Positions 28,477 to 35,598 of a stretch of DNA of 35,598 bases are shown here, piece by piece (position 1 is the stretch's first letter; each line of letters starts with the position of its first letter). The translations under genes and the position numbers were made by a program. This stretch comes from Rhodothermus profundi (GTDB lineage: Bacteria; Bacteroidota; Rhodothermia; Rhodothermales; Rhodothermaceae), in the NCBI RefSeq assembly GCF_900142415.1, contig NZ_FRAU01000011.1, forward strand, positions 1 through 35,598. The letters run 5' to 3'. Under the pieces are notes generated by a model, which saw nothing but the letters and a program-made list of their open reading frames with translations, had not been told where the DNA came from and did not search any database.

Positions 28477-30849
28477 ATGGCACACTATCGACATCACTCG
28501 CTGATCGTCGCCCGAGGCGGGCAACGAGGGGGATTGCCGCCTGCTTCCAGCGAAACGCGCGACGAAGGGCGCATCAACTTTGCTGAAATCTGGCATACGA
28601 TCCGGCGTGGTAAATGGATTATTCTGCTGACCACGCTGGTCGTGGCCGGGGTCATTGGGGCCTATACGTACACGCTACCGCCGGTGTATGAGTCCAGCGC
28701 GATTGTTTTTGTGGACACGCGCGGCAGTGGCAATGCGCCGGTCAGCGTGGCGGCGTTTACGCCTATTGAGCGCAGGGCCCTTTCCAACGAACTGGGCATC
28801 CTGAAAAACTCGGCGGAGCTGGCCACGCGGGTAGCTAAGGCTATTGTGGCCACCGCAGAGACGGCGGGCGCAAAGGAGCGGTTTCCAATTCTGGCGCCTA
28901 CCGAAGATGGTCGGGAGCCGAGCATCCGAGAGATTGCTTTTCGGCTGCGCGAGCGGGTACGCTTCCGGCCGCTTTCTGACCAGGACATGATCGTCATTAC
29001 GGCCGAGAGTACGACGCCAGAGGAGGCGGCCGTGATCGCCAACCGCTACGCGGAAGAGTATGAGAAGTATAGCCGGGAGCGCAGCCGTGAAAGTCTGGCG
29101 GCCGCGCGGGAGTTTGTCGAAAAGCAGGTTGAGCAGCGCCGTCAGGAGCTGGAAGCGCTGGAGCGCCAGTGGGAAGCGTTTGCGCGTTCGCGCCAGGTGG
29201 TGCGTCTGGGCCCCCAGGGGGAACGTCTGGTCGCTGAAGTCGCGCAGCTTGAAGCGCAGCGGGATGCTGCTCGTTTCCAGTTGGAGCAGGAAAAGTCTGC
29301 GTTGCAATTCATCGAGCAGGAACTGCAGAAGCTGGAACCTGGCCTGGTCAACGAGCTGGTCAAAAGCCGACAGGTTGCCACGCTGGAGGCGCAGATTGAT
29401 GCGCTTTCGAAAAAGATTGCTGAGCTGAAAGTGCAGGCGGAGCAGTACTACGTGTTCAATCCGAAATTGCGCGGTAATGAAGAGAAGCTGGGAGACCAGC
29501 AGTTGGTCGAGATTGTTCGGCAGATTGATCACTTTGAAAAGCAACGGGAAGCGCTGCAGGCGCAGTTGGTCCAGGAGATGCTGGGACGCAGCGGCCAGAC
29601 GCCTGCCACAGAGCCTTTGAGCTATGTGGAGCAGCTTCGCGCCCGGCGGATCGAAAAACAACTGGCGATTCAGGAGCTTGAACGCCAGATTGAAGCGTTC
29701 AACCAGGAGCTGGCCAAGTATGAAGATCAGCTTGCCCGTCTGCCGCGTCAGCAGATCGAGCTGGAGCAGCTGGAGCGGCGCCGCGCAATGGCCGAGCAGT
29801 GGTACACAACGTTTGTGCAGGAGCTCCAGCGCATCATGATTGCTGAGCAATCTGAGCTGGGCTATGTAAAGATCGTCAGCAGCGCGTTTGTCCCGACCGT
29901 GCCGGTTCGTCCAAACCGGGCGCAGAACATTGTGCTGGGGATTCTGATTGGTCTGGGACTGGGACTGGGACTGGCCTTCTTGAAACAGGCGATGCATACC
30001 CAGCTCGACGATCCCGAGCAGGTGCGGGAGCATGGCTATACGCTGCTGGGCGTGGTCCCTGCGATGGAGCCCTATATTCGGAAGCATTTTCGGGGGCGGA
30101 AAGTTGTCGAGGTCGATAATCGACCGCGCAGCACTACGCTCATTACGCTGCTAGATCCCTGGTCGCCCATTGCCGAAAACTTCCGACTGATTCGGACTAA
30201 TCTGCAACACACGCAGGCCAACAAAGGCCGTGCGACGACGTGGCTGGTAACCAGCCCGGAGATGGGCGACGGCAAGACGGTAGTAGCAGCCAATCTGGCG
30301 GTAGCGAGTGCGCACGGAGGGCAGCGTACGTTGCTGATAGATGCGGACCTGCGGCGCCCACGGGCACACGAATTGCTCGGACTGGCCGATCAGCCAGGCC
30401 TGGCTGAGCTGTTGCTGGGCAAAATGCGGCCGGATCCTGAAAGCTGGGCTACGGATATCCCCAACCTGTATTTCTTGCCGGCTGGCGTAGTTGACCAGCC
30501 ACCACCTGAGTTGCTGGGGTCGCCGCGCATGGCGCAGTTGGTGGAGTTTTTGCGCAAGCACTTTGACGTCATCGTGCTGGACTCTCCGCCGGTGCTGGCG
30601 GTTACTGACTCGGTGCTGCTGGCGCAACTGGCTGAGGCAACGCTGATGGTGGTCTCGGCAGGGCGCACTGATATTAAAGCGCTGGATATTGCGCGGCAGA
30701 CGCTCGAGTCGGTTAATGTGTCGATTGCAGGTGTGGTGTTCAACCGCTACCGGGCTGATAAACGCAAAGGTTATGCTTATGGGTATGGCTATGGCCGCCG
30801 ATACCATAAGAGCTACGGCTACTATGCCCGGGAAGCGGCGACCGGCTAA
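28477..30849 (+). CDS. Wzc-like polysaccharide copolymerase and BY-type tyrosine kinase
   Basis: A protein of 790 residues. A cytosolic start leads to TM1 (about 46-66), a Wzz domain, a long periplasmic coiled-coil section (about 200-470, rich in Gln/Glu/Arg heptads) and TM2 (about 484-502, LGILIGLGLGLGLAFL). The cytosolic kinase has Walker A SPEMGDGKTVVAANLA (Lys600), Walker A' LLIDADLRRP and Walker B VIVLDSPP. The tail holds eight Tyr between residues 766 and 783 (YAYGYGYGRRYHKSYGYY), the expected autophosphorylation cluster. It controls chain length and couples polymerisation to export. The ATG at 28477 has AGGGG 7 nt upstream. No cognate phosphatase gene is seen in the window. Confidence 0.93.
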   Translation: MAHYRHHSLIVARGGQRGGLPPASSETRDEGRINFAEIWHTIRRGKWIILLTTLVVAGVIGAYTYTLPPVYESSAIVFVDTRGSGNAPVSVAAFTPIERRALSNELGILKNSAELATRVAKAIVATAETAGAKERFPILAPTEDGREPSIREIAFRLRERVRFRPLSDQDMIVITAESTTPEEAAVIANRYAEEYEKYSRERSRESLAAAREFVEKQVEQRRQELEALERQWEAFARSRQVVRLGPQGERLVAEVAQLEAQRDAARFQLEQEKSALQFIEQELQKLEPGLVNELVKSRQVATLEAQIDALSKKIAELKVQAEQYYVFNPKLRGNEEKLGDQQLVEIVRQIDHFEKQREALQAQLVQEMLGRSGQTPATEPLSYVEQLRARRIEKQLAIQELERQIEAFNQELAKYEDQLARLPRQQIELEQLERRRAMAEQWYTTFVQELQRIMIAEQSELGYVKIVSSAFVPTVPVRPNRAQNIVLGILIGLGLGLGLAFLKQAMHTQLDDPEQVREHGYTLLGVVPAMEPYIRKHFRGRKVVEVDNRPRSTTLITLLDPWSPIAENFRLIRTNLQHTQANKGRATTWLVTSPEMGDGKTVVAANLAVASAHGGQRTLLIDADLRRPRAHELLGLADQPGLAELLLGKMRPDPESWATDIPNLYFLPAGVVDQPPPELLGSPRMAQLVEFLRKHFDVIVLDSPPVLAVTDSVLLAQLAEATLMVVSAGRTDIKALDIARQTLESVNVSIAGVVFNRYRADKRKGYAYGYGYGRRYHKSYGYYAREAATG

Positions 30850-30911
30850 AGGGGGCGCAGGAGCGGGCAGATCGTTCGGCGTTCCGTCATGCAATGAGAG
30901 CCACAGGACCG

Positions 30912-31415
30912 ATGCGCCATAAAACAGGATGGGGGTGGTTACTGCTGAGCTGGGGAATTCTTGGAGTCGCTCAGGCCCAGCCAGTGGGCGGACTGGGCGG
31001 GACTTCGTTTGAGTTTGAGTTTTACCGGCCCGGGCGGCCCACCATGATTGTGTACATCTGGGGAGCGGTGGGGCAGCCCGGGATCTGGCGGGTGGAACGG
31101 GGGGTAGATCTGATTCCGTTGTTGTCTGCCGCAAAGGTCCCGGGAGTGGGCAGCACGCCTGAAGGCGTCCGCCAGCAATATCTGGTACGCATCTTTCGCG
31201 AAGTGGAAGGGGAACGCCGGGAGATTTACCGTGAGCGGCTGGAACGGCTGGTCAGTGGCGGGGCTCGACCCTATCCGCCGCTTCAGGAAGGGGATATTCT
31301 CGTAGTTGAGATGCGCCAGCGCAGACGCTTTGGCTGGCGCACAGCTTTTGAAATCACGCGCACCATTGCCCAGATGCTGACGCTCTACCTACTGATTCGA
31401 CGAGAATTTCGATGA
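30912..31415 (+). CDS. Small SLBB-domain polysaccharide export protein
   Basis: A protein of 167 residues with an N-terminal signal peptide (WGWLLLSWGILGVAQAQ, likely cut after AQA). It carries one SLBB-like domain (about 47-75, TMIVYIWGAVGQPGIWRVER) and a C-terminal hydrophobic helix (EITRTIAQMLTLYLLIRREF). SLBB folds occur in outer-membrane export proteins such as Wza. Unlike Wza it has no lipobox Cys and no evident poly-export (PES) domain, so it may be an accessory periplasmic or inner-membrane piece. AGGA precedes the ATG at 30912; an ATG at 30894 is an alternative. Its stop overlaps the start of the ABC exporter gene (ATGA). Confidence 0.72.
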   Translation: MRHKTGWGWLLLSWGILGVAQAQPVGGLGGTSFEFEFYRPGRPTMIVYIWGAVGQPGIWRVERGVDLIPLLSAAKVPGVGSTPEGVRQQYLVRIFREVEGERREIYRERLERLVSGGARPYPPLQEGDILVVEMRQRRRFGWRTAFEITRTIAQMLTLYLLIRREFR

Positions 31416-33247
31416 TAAAGCAGGTGACGAACGGGCTGCGTCGCCATCTCTGGCGTCAGGAAGAGGGCATGCGCCTGATTTTACAGCAACTCTGGGCGCA
31501 CCGGCGGCTATTTGTTTTGACGGTAGTGCTGACCGGTCTGGGCGCTGCTTTTGAAGGCGTTGGGCTGGGGTTGCTGGTGCCTTTTCTGGATAGTCTGATG
31601 AATCCGGAGGCCAAGGGATTCGCTACGGGATGGGCCTGGATTGATCAGCATCTGCTGCGCGTCGATGCGCCGGTCATGACGCGCCTGTACTGGTTCTCCG
31701 GATTGATTCTGCTGGCCATTCTGCTGCGGGGGGGATTGGGCTATGCGGCCCAGCAGTTTAGCATCCGCCTGCAGGAGGCCATTTTGCACCGGCTGCGTTG
31801 CCAGATTGTTGACCAGTTGCAGGCTGTTTCGCTGAAGTTCTATGCGCATCGGCGGGCCGGTGATCTGCTGAATGTGCTTACGGCCGAGATCCAGCGGTTG
31901 CGCTTTCTGTTTGGCACCTCTAGCGCGATCCTGATCAACGGATTCCTGCTCGTGGTGTACGGCACGGCGATCTTTGCGCTTTCGTGGTCGCTGGCCCTGG
32001 TGGCGATCGGGATGACGGCCGGGTTATTTGTGGTCGTGCGCGCGTTGGTTGAGCGTTTGAAACGGGAAGGAAACGCGATTACGCGCACTAATAGCTGGAT
32101 TGCCTCGCGGGCGCAGGAGCTCATTGCCGGTATCCGCACAGTGCTGACGCACGGCGCGCAGGCGTTCGAATCGGCGCGCTTCAGGCGGGTCAGTCAGGAA
32201 GCTGCCGATGTTGTCGTACAGATCAGTCGCAAGCAGGCGCTTATTGGACCCCTTTCGCAGGCGGTTGCTTCGATTGCGCTCATCGGGTTGATCATTGTGG
32301 CCGTGCAATATTTCGTGCTGCCAGGTCGCATCAGCATGGCCGTGCTCATTACGTTTCTGTTTGCCTTTTTCCGCATGCTCCCCCTTGTTCAGAACATCAA
32401 CAACCTGCGCGCTATGTGGGCCAAGCAGCGGGGGGCTGTGCAGGCTGTCGCTGATATTCTGCGGCGGGACGATAAGCCGTATCTGCCCGATGGAACCATC
32501 CCGTTTGAGGGGCTGCGCGAGGCCATTGAGTTGCGCCACGTCAGCTTTGGGTATGAACCGGGCCAGCGGGTGCTGCACGACATCAATCTGACCATTCGCA
32601 GAGGACAGACCGTGGCATTTGTGGGGGCTTCGGGCGCGGGCAAGAGCACGCTGGCTGATCTGATCGTACGACTCTACGACCCGGACGAAGGACAGATTCT
32701 CTATGATGGGGTTGACCTGCGCCAGTACCGGATCGACACCATTCGACGCCGGGTAGCGGTGGTCAGCCAGGACACTTTCCTGTTTCACGACACGATCCGG
32801 GCCAACATTGCCTATGGGTTAGAGGATGTATCTGAGGAGCGCATTCGGTGGGCGGCGGCTCAGGCCAATGCATTGGAGTTCATTGAACAGTTGCCAGAAG
32901 GATTCGATACGGTAGTGGGGGATCGGGGGACCAGGCTATCCGGGGGGCAGCGTCAGCGGATCGCGATTGCGCGGGCATTGTTGCGCGACCCGGATATTCT
33001 GGTGCTTGATGAGGCCACCAGCGCGCTGGACAGTGTGTCGGAGCGGCTGGTGCAGGAGGCGCTTGAGCGTTTGATGGCGGGGCGTACGGTTATTGTTATT
33101 GCCCACCGGCTTTCAACCATTGAAAATGTGGATCTTGTGGTTGTCTTGGAAGCTGGCCGTATTGTAGAGCAGGGAACGTATGACGAACTGATTGAGCGCA
33201 AAGGGTATTTGTGGACTTATTATCGATTGCAACATCAGCTTGTTTGA
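31412..33247 (+). CDS. ABC exporter, fused membrane and ATPase domains (probable lipid-linked glycan flippase)
   Basis: A protein of 611 residues. Six membrane spans lie within about 35-330 (such as LFVLTVVLTGLGAAFEGVGL and ILINGFLLVVYGTAIFALSW), followed by an ATPase domain. The ATPase has Walker A GASGAGKST (Lys411), the Q loop (VVSQDTFLF), signature LSGGQRQRIAIARALL (from about 509), Walker B ILVLDEATSALDS and a switch His (IAHRLST). The length and layout match MsbA/PglK-type homodimeric exporters. Being inside a polysaccharide operon next to the priming transferase, it probably flips a lipid-linked sugar; another cargo cannot be excluded. It is translationally coupled to the SLBB gene. 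Confidence 0.92.
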   Translation: MIKQVTNGLRRHLWRQEEGMRLILQQLWAHRRLFVLTVVLTGLGAAFEGVGLGLLVPFLDSLMNPEAKGFATGWAWIDQHLLRVDAPVMTRLYWFSGLILLAILLRGGLGYAAQQFSIRLQEAILHRLRCQIVDQLQAVSLKFYAHRRAGDLLNVLTAEIQRLRFLFGTSSAILINGFLLVVYGTAIFALSWSLALVAIGMTAGLFVVVRALVERLKREGNAITRTNSWIASRAQELIAGIRTVLTHGAQAFESARFRRVSQEAADVVVQISRKQALIGPLSQAVASIALIGLIIVAVQYFVLPGRISMAVLITFLFAFFRMLPLVQNINNLRAMWAKQRGAVQAVADILRRDDKPYLPDGTIPFEGLREAIELRHVSFGYEPGQRVLHDINLTIRRGQTVAFVGASGAGKSTLADLIVRLYDPDEGQILYDGVDLRQYRIDTIRRRVAVVSQDTFLFHDTIRANIAYGLEDVSEERIRWAAAQANALEFIEQLPEGFDTVVGDRGTRLSGGQRQRIAIARALLRDPDILVLDEATSALDSVSERLVQEALERLMAGRTVIVIAHRLSTIENVDLVVVLEAGRIVEQGTYDELIERKGYLWTYYRLQHQLV

Positions 33248-33268
33248 GTCCATGACTGTAAAATAAGC

Positions 33269-34120
33269 ATGAACATCCAGGCTCCGAAGGGTTCATTTAG
33301 TTATCGTGCAGTGCGGCGCTTACTGGGAGAATTGGGAATGATAAGAGTATGGGAGCAACTTTCGTCTTTTTATTTGTGGAATGCATTTCCTCTCGATGGA
33401 AAAGAAAATCGTTTGTTTCAGGTGGTAGGAGTGCCTAGATCTGGGACAACATTATTGTGTTCCATGTTGAATTCGCATTCCAAAATTATCTGTTTGAGTG
33501 AACCTTACCATCAATGGAAGTATGATGGTTTTGTTTATACAGATGAAATTTGCGAATTAGTTCATTCTAATACATGGAAAAGACATCCAGCAATTTTGCT
33601 AAAATTTCTTTTGAGAAATGTTAATGATAAACTGATAGGCTTTAAGGAAATATATTATAGTAAATATAATGGGCATTACAGTAATCATTTCTTCTTCAAA
33701 AGAAACTATCAAAAAGGTGTAGTGACTATAGCGATTATTAGAGATCCCAGAGAAGTCTGGAAATCATTAGTTCTTAAGCACCCTGAAAAAAGAGGAAGAG
33801 TTACTAGAAGATTTGTAGAATCATGGAATGATTTGGTTTGCTGGATACTTGAAAATAACATTTTTTGGGTAAGGTATGAAGATCTGGTTGACAATCCTGA
33901 GAATGAATTGTGTAAAGTGTGTGATTTTCTGGGCGTTGATTTCGAGGAAGATATGTTTATCCTTAAAGAAAGAAAAGCACGAGGTGACTTAAATGCATTA
34001 AAAGGAGGGAATATTATTGAAGGCAGAAATAAGGAATATAAAAAGGTATTATCTTTGCGCGAGATTAATTATATAGAGTTTAAGTGTGATCGTTTTATGA
34101 AGCTTACTGGGTACAAATAG
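33269..34120 (+). CDS. Sulfotransferase family protein 1
   Basis: A protein of 283 residues. The PAPS-binding 5' loop is VVGVPRSGTTLLCSML (56-61 PRSGTT) and the 3'-phosphate motif is IIRDPREVWKSLV (Arg158 to Ser166), both complete. Further typical parts are FWVRYEDLVDNPENELCKVC and FLGVDFEED. Such enzymes move sulfate from PAPS to a hydroxyl or amine; in this locus a sugar is the obvious acceptor. Base composition is unlike the neighbours: two sampled lines inside the gene gave 13/60 and 21/60 G+C, against 40/60 in the ABC gene. Lys and Asn are abundant. Recent transfer is likely. It starts 21 bp after the ABC gene. Confidence 0.88.
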   Translation: MNIQAPKGSFSYRAVRRLLGELGMIRVWEQLSSFYLWNAFPLDGKENRLFQVVGVPRSGTTLLCSMLNSHSKIICLSEPYHQWKYDGFVYTDEICELVHSNTWKRHPAILLKFLLRNVNDKLIGFKEIYYSKYNGHYSNHFFFKRNYQKGVVTIAIIRDPREVWKSLVLKHPEKRGRVTRRFVESWNDLVCWILENNIFWVRYEDLVDNPENELCKVCDFLGVDFEEDMFILKERKARGDLNALKGGNIIEGRNKEYKKVLSLREINYIEFKCDRFMKLTGYK

Positions 34121-34240
34121 ATATGTAATCGTGTAGAAGTTTATATATTAGGTTGTGCTTGTTTGATAAGGTTGTGAGTTAGTTTGTGTATAACTAGTAT
34201 TGAGAAGCAGAAAGGTAACTGTGCTATTGAGGCCGAGCTA
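33355..34240. other. AT-rich island covering sulfotransferase 1 and its downstream spacer
   Basis: Composition changes sharply about 90 bases into sulfotransferase gene 1 and recovers near 34220-34240. The spacer 34121-34301 is itself AT-rich in its first 100 bases and holds no gene. No transposase, tRNA, direct repeat or terminal inverted repeat was seen at either edge. The island looks like DNA gained from an AT-rich donor rather than a complete mobile element. The boundaries are estimates by eye. Confidence 0.7.
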
Positions 34241-34301
34241 ATTGTCTGGCGTGGATGTTTCTCGGATTATTATTGCATGTAAACTGGAAGATAGAGTGAG
34301 C

Positions 34302-35186
34302 ATGCGAACGAAAATTCAGGCTATCTTCTTTCTGCGACATAAGTGTGCCTCCATGTGGCTCAGCGCGATTGCAGAACGCGCCTGTGCTATGTTGGGGATA
34401 CCTTATGTTTATTTTTATAAAAGCACACGATGGGGGTGGAATTTTGCCGACTTTTACCAGAAAACAGATCATCCTGTCCTTGGTTGTGCCAATCCAGAGA
34501 TTGACGAAGTACGACAACTTCAGAACTTCCGAGGGGTGCATGTAGTGCGCGATCCGCGCGATCTTATTGTATCGGCTTATTTTTCGCATCGTTACAGCCA
34601 CTGGTTCAAGCCTGGAACGGAAGAATATGCCCATCAAGAACGCCTCCGTCGCGTACCCAAGGAAGAGGGGATACGGTTAGAGATTGAATTCAGCGAGCGA
34701 TATCTCCGGCCTATTGCCGACTGGGACTTCTCGATGCCTCATGTGCTGGAGCTGAAGTTCGAAGAAGTAACGGCCCGGCCTTACGAGTCGATATTGCAGA
34801 TTTTTGCCTTTCTGGGGTTGCTGGATGAAGATGATTGGACCTGGTGGCGCCAACTTATTGATACGCCTCGCTTTGTGTGGAACAGAGTGGCGCGGCGGTG
34901 GGGAGGATGGGGACGCTGGCCGCGCCGCACGATTCCAGCCGAAAAACTGCTCGGGATTGTCTACGAGTTGCAATTTGAGCGTCTGGCCCGTCGCTCCAGA
35001 GGGCAGGAAGATCCAAAAAGTCATTATCGGAAAGGGCAGCCGGGTGACTGGCGAAACCACTTTACTGAAGAACATGTGGCGCTCTTCAAGGAGCGGTATC
35101 CGGGCCTGTTGGTAAAGCTGGGCTATGAGCCAGATGACAACTGGAGTCTTACAGCGCGAGCTGTTCCCAGCGAATGTACGGGGTGA
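34302..35186 (+). CDS. Sulfotransferase family protein 2
   Basis: A protein of 294 residues. The N-terminal loop FFLRHKCASMWLSAIAE is a variant of the HHKCASTW-type PAPS loop, and VVRDPRDLIVSAYFSHR is the 3'-phosphate motif. Further along are LELKFEEVTARPYESILQI and the C-terminal YRKGQPGDWRNHFTEEHV, the classic KG-G-W-sulfotransferase end motif. The product should be a cytosolic PAPS-dependent sulfotransferase. The ATG at 34302 is chosen because the family starts there; GTG at 34296 and TTG at 34242 are in frame upstream. G+C is intermediate (27/60 in one sampled line). It is close to the next gene in sequence and probably a tandem duplicate. Confidence 0.88.
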   Translation: MRTKIQAIFFLRHKCASMWLSAIAERACAMLGIPYVYFYKSTRWGWNFADFYQKTDHPVLGCANPEIDEVRQLQNFRGVHVVRDPRDLIVSAYFSHRYSHWFKPGTEEYAHQERLRRVPKEEGIRLEIEFSERYLRPIADWDFSMPHVLELKFEEVTARPYESILQIFAFLGLLDEDDWTWWRQLIDTPRFVWNRVARRWGGWGRWPRRTIPAEKLLGIVYELQFERLARRSRGQEDPKSHYRKGQPGDWRNHFTEEHVALFKERYPGLLVKLGYEPDDNWSLTARAVPSECTG

Positions 35187-35191
35187 CACGT

Positions 35192-35598
35192 ATGCTGTAC
35201 GTTTACTTTGGCCATCATAAGTGTGCGTCCACCTGGATTCATGGAATTATTGGCCAGGTATGCCGGGAGGCCGGATTGCGCAAGCGGCTGGTGGTTGATC
35301 CGCTTACGCCGCATGCGCACGGGCCGTTGACCGACTACCTGCGCTGGGACATCCGGCGTGAGGAGCTGGGGACTTACCTGACGCGCGAGGGGGTTGATTT
35401 TGCCTGCTGCATTACGGCCGACCAGGCTCATGTGGACGGGTTGCAGGGTGTTTCGTTTCGGGGATTTCATGTGATTCGGGATCCGCGGGACATCATTGTG
35501 TCGGCGTATTTTTCGCATCGCAACAGTCATCCGACGGAGGGGTTGCCGCACCTGGCTGAGCATCGACGGCGGTTGCAGCAGGTGTCGAAGGAGGAAGG
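35192..35598 (+). CDS. Sulfotransferase family protein 3 (partial, runs off the window)
   Basis: The first 135 residues are visible. The start MLYVYFGHHKCASTWIHGII contains the canonical HHKCASTW PAPS loop, and FHVIRDPRDIIVSAYFSHRN is the 3'-phosphate motif. The latter matches sulfotransferase 2 in all but a few residues and closely in DNA, so the two are tandem paralogs. The start lies 5 bp after the preceding stop, so the genes are co-translated. The C-terminal half and whatever follows are outside the window. Confidence 0.87.
   Translation, partial: MLYVYFGHHKCASTWIHGIIGQVCREAGLRKRLVVDPLTPHAHGPLTDYLRWDIRREELGTYLTREGVDFACCITADQAHVDGLQGVSFRGFHVIRDPRDIIVSAYFSHRNSHPTEGLPHLAEHRRRLQQVSKEE

Noticed and set aside
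28675-30087. A 470-codon minus-strand open frame inside the Wzc-like gene
   Set aside because: It is antisense to a clear coding gene and is low in complexity (Leu/Gln/Arg-rich), mirroring the coiled-coil codons of the real protein.
33269-34301. Insertion sequence or complete mobile element carrying sulfotransferase 1
   Set aside because: No transposase or integrase gene, terminal inverted repeats, target duplications or attachment site were found at the edges of the AT-rich island.

Overview
The window looks like a chromosomal segment of a GC-rich, probably thermophilic member of the Rhodothermota (a Rhodothermus-like organism). This is inferred from protein character, the GC content (about two thirds in sampled lines) and gene order; no database search was run. 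About 25 protein genes can be supported, plus one tRNA, several strong hairpin terminators and two copies of a ribosomal protein L1 target structure.

Region 1 (1-12020, all +) is the transcription/translation core: the 3' end of tuf, tRNA-Trp(CCA), secE, nusG, rplK, rplA, rplJ, rplL, rpoB and rpoC, closed by a textbook terminator. Both rplK and rplA are preceded by an RNA element resembling the L1 site of 23S rRNA. A hairpin sits between rplL and rpoB.

Region 2 (12069-21640, both strands) is a housekeeping mosaic. It holds a secreted M14 metallocarboxypeptidase, a DUF255 thioredoxin-fold protein and rplU-rpmA on the minus strand. It also holds an FAH-family hydrolase, a threonine aldolase, greA, an NlpC/P60 lipoprotein, a YtxH-type membrane protein and a bacilliredoxin. 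Most units are separated by strong hairpin terminators.

Region 3 (21717-25522, +) is a signalling module. It encodes one soluble GAF-PAS-PAS NarX-type histidine kinase and two closely related NarL/LuxR-type response regulators. The regulators share the same DNA-recognition segment.

Region 4 (25722-35598, +, runs off the end) is an exopolysaccharide locus. It contains a GT4 glycosyltransferase, a WbaP-like initiating phosphoglycosyl transferase split by a one-base frameshift, a Wzc-like tyrosine autokinase/copolymerase, a minimal SLBB protein, an ABC exporter and three consecutive sulfotransferases (the third cut by the window edge). The first sulfotransferase lies in a strikingly AT-rich island. 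The simplest reading is a tyrosine-kinase-controlled pathway that builds, exports and sulfates a surface polysaccharide, possibly under control of the neighbouring two-component module. This region is the best candidate for something new. Its parts belong to known families, but the combination and the sulfated product are inferences.
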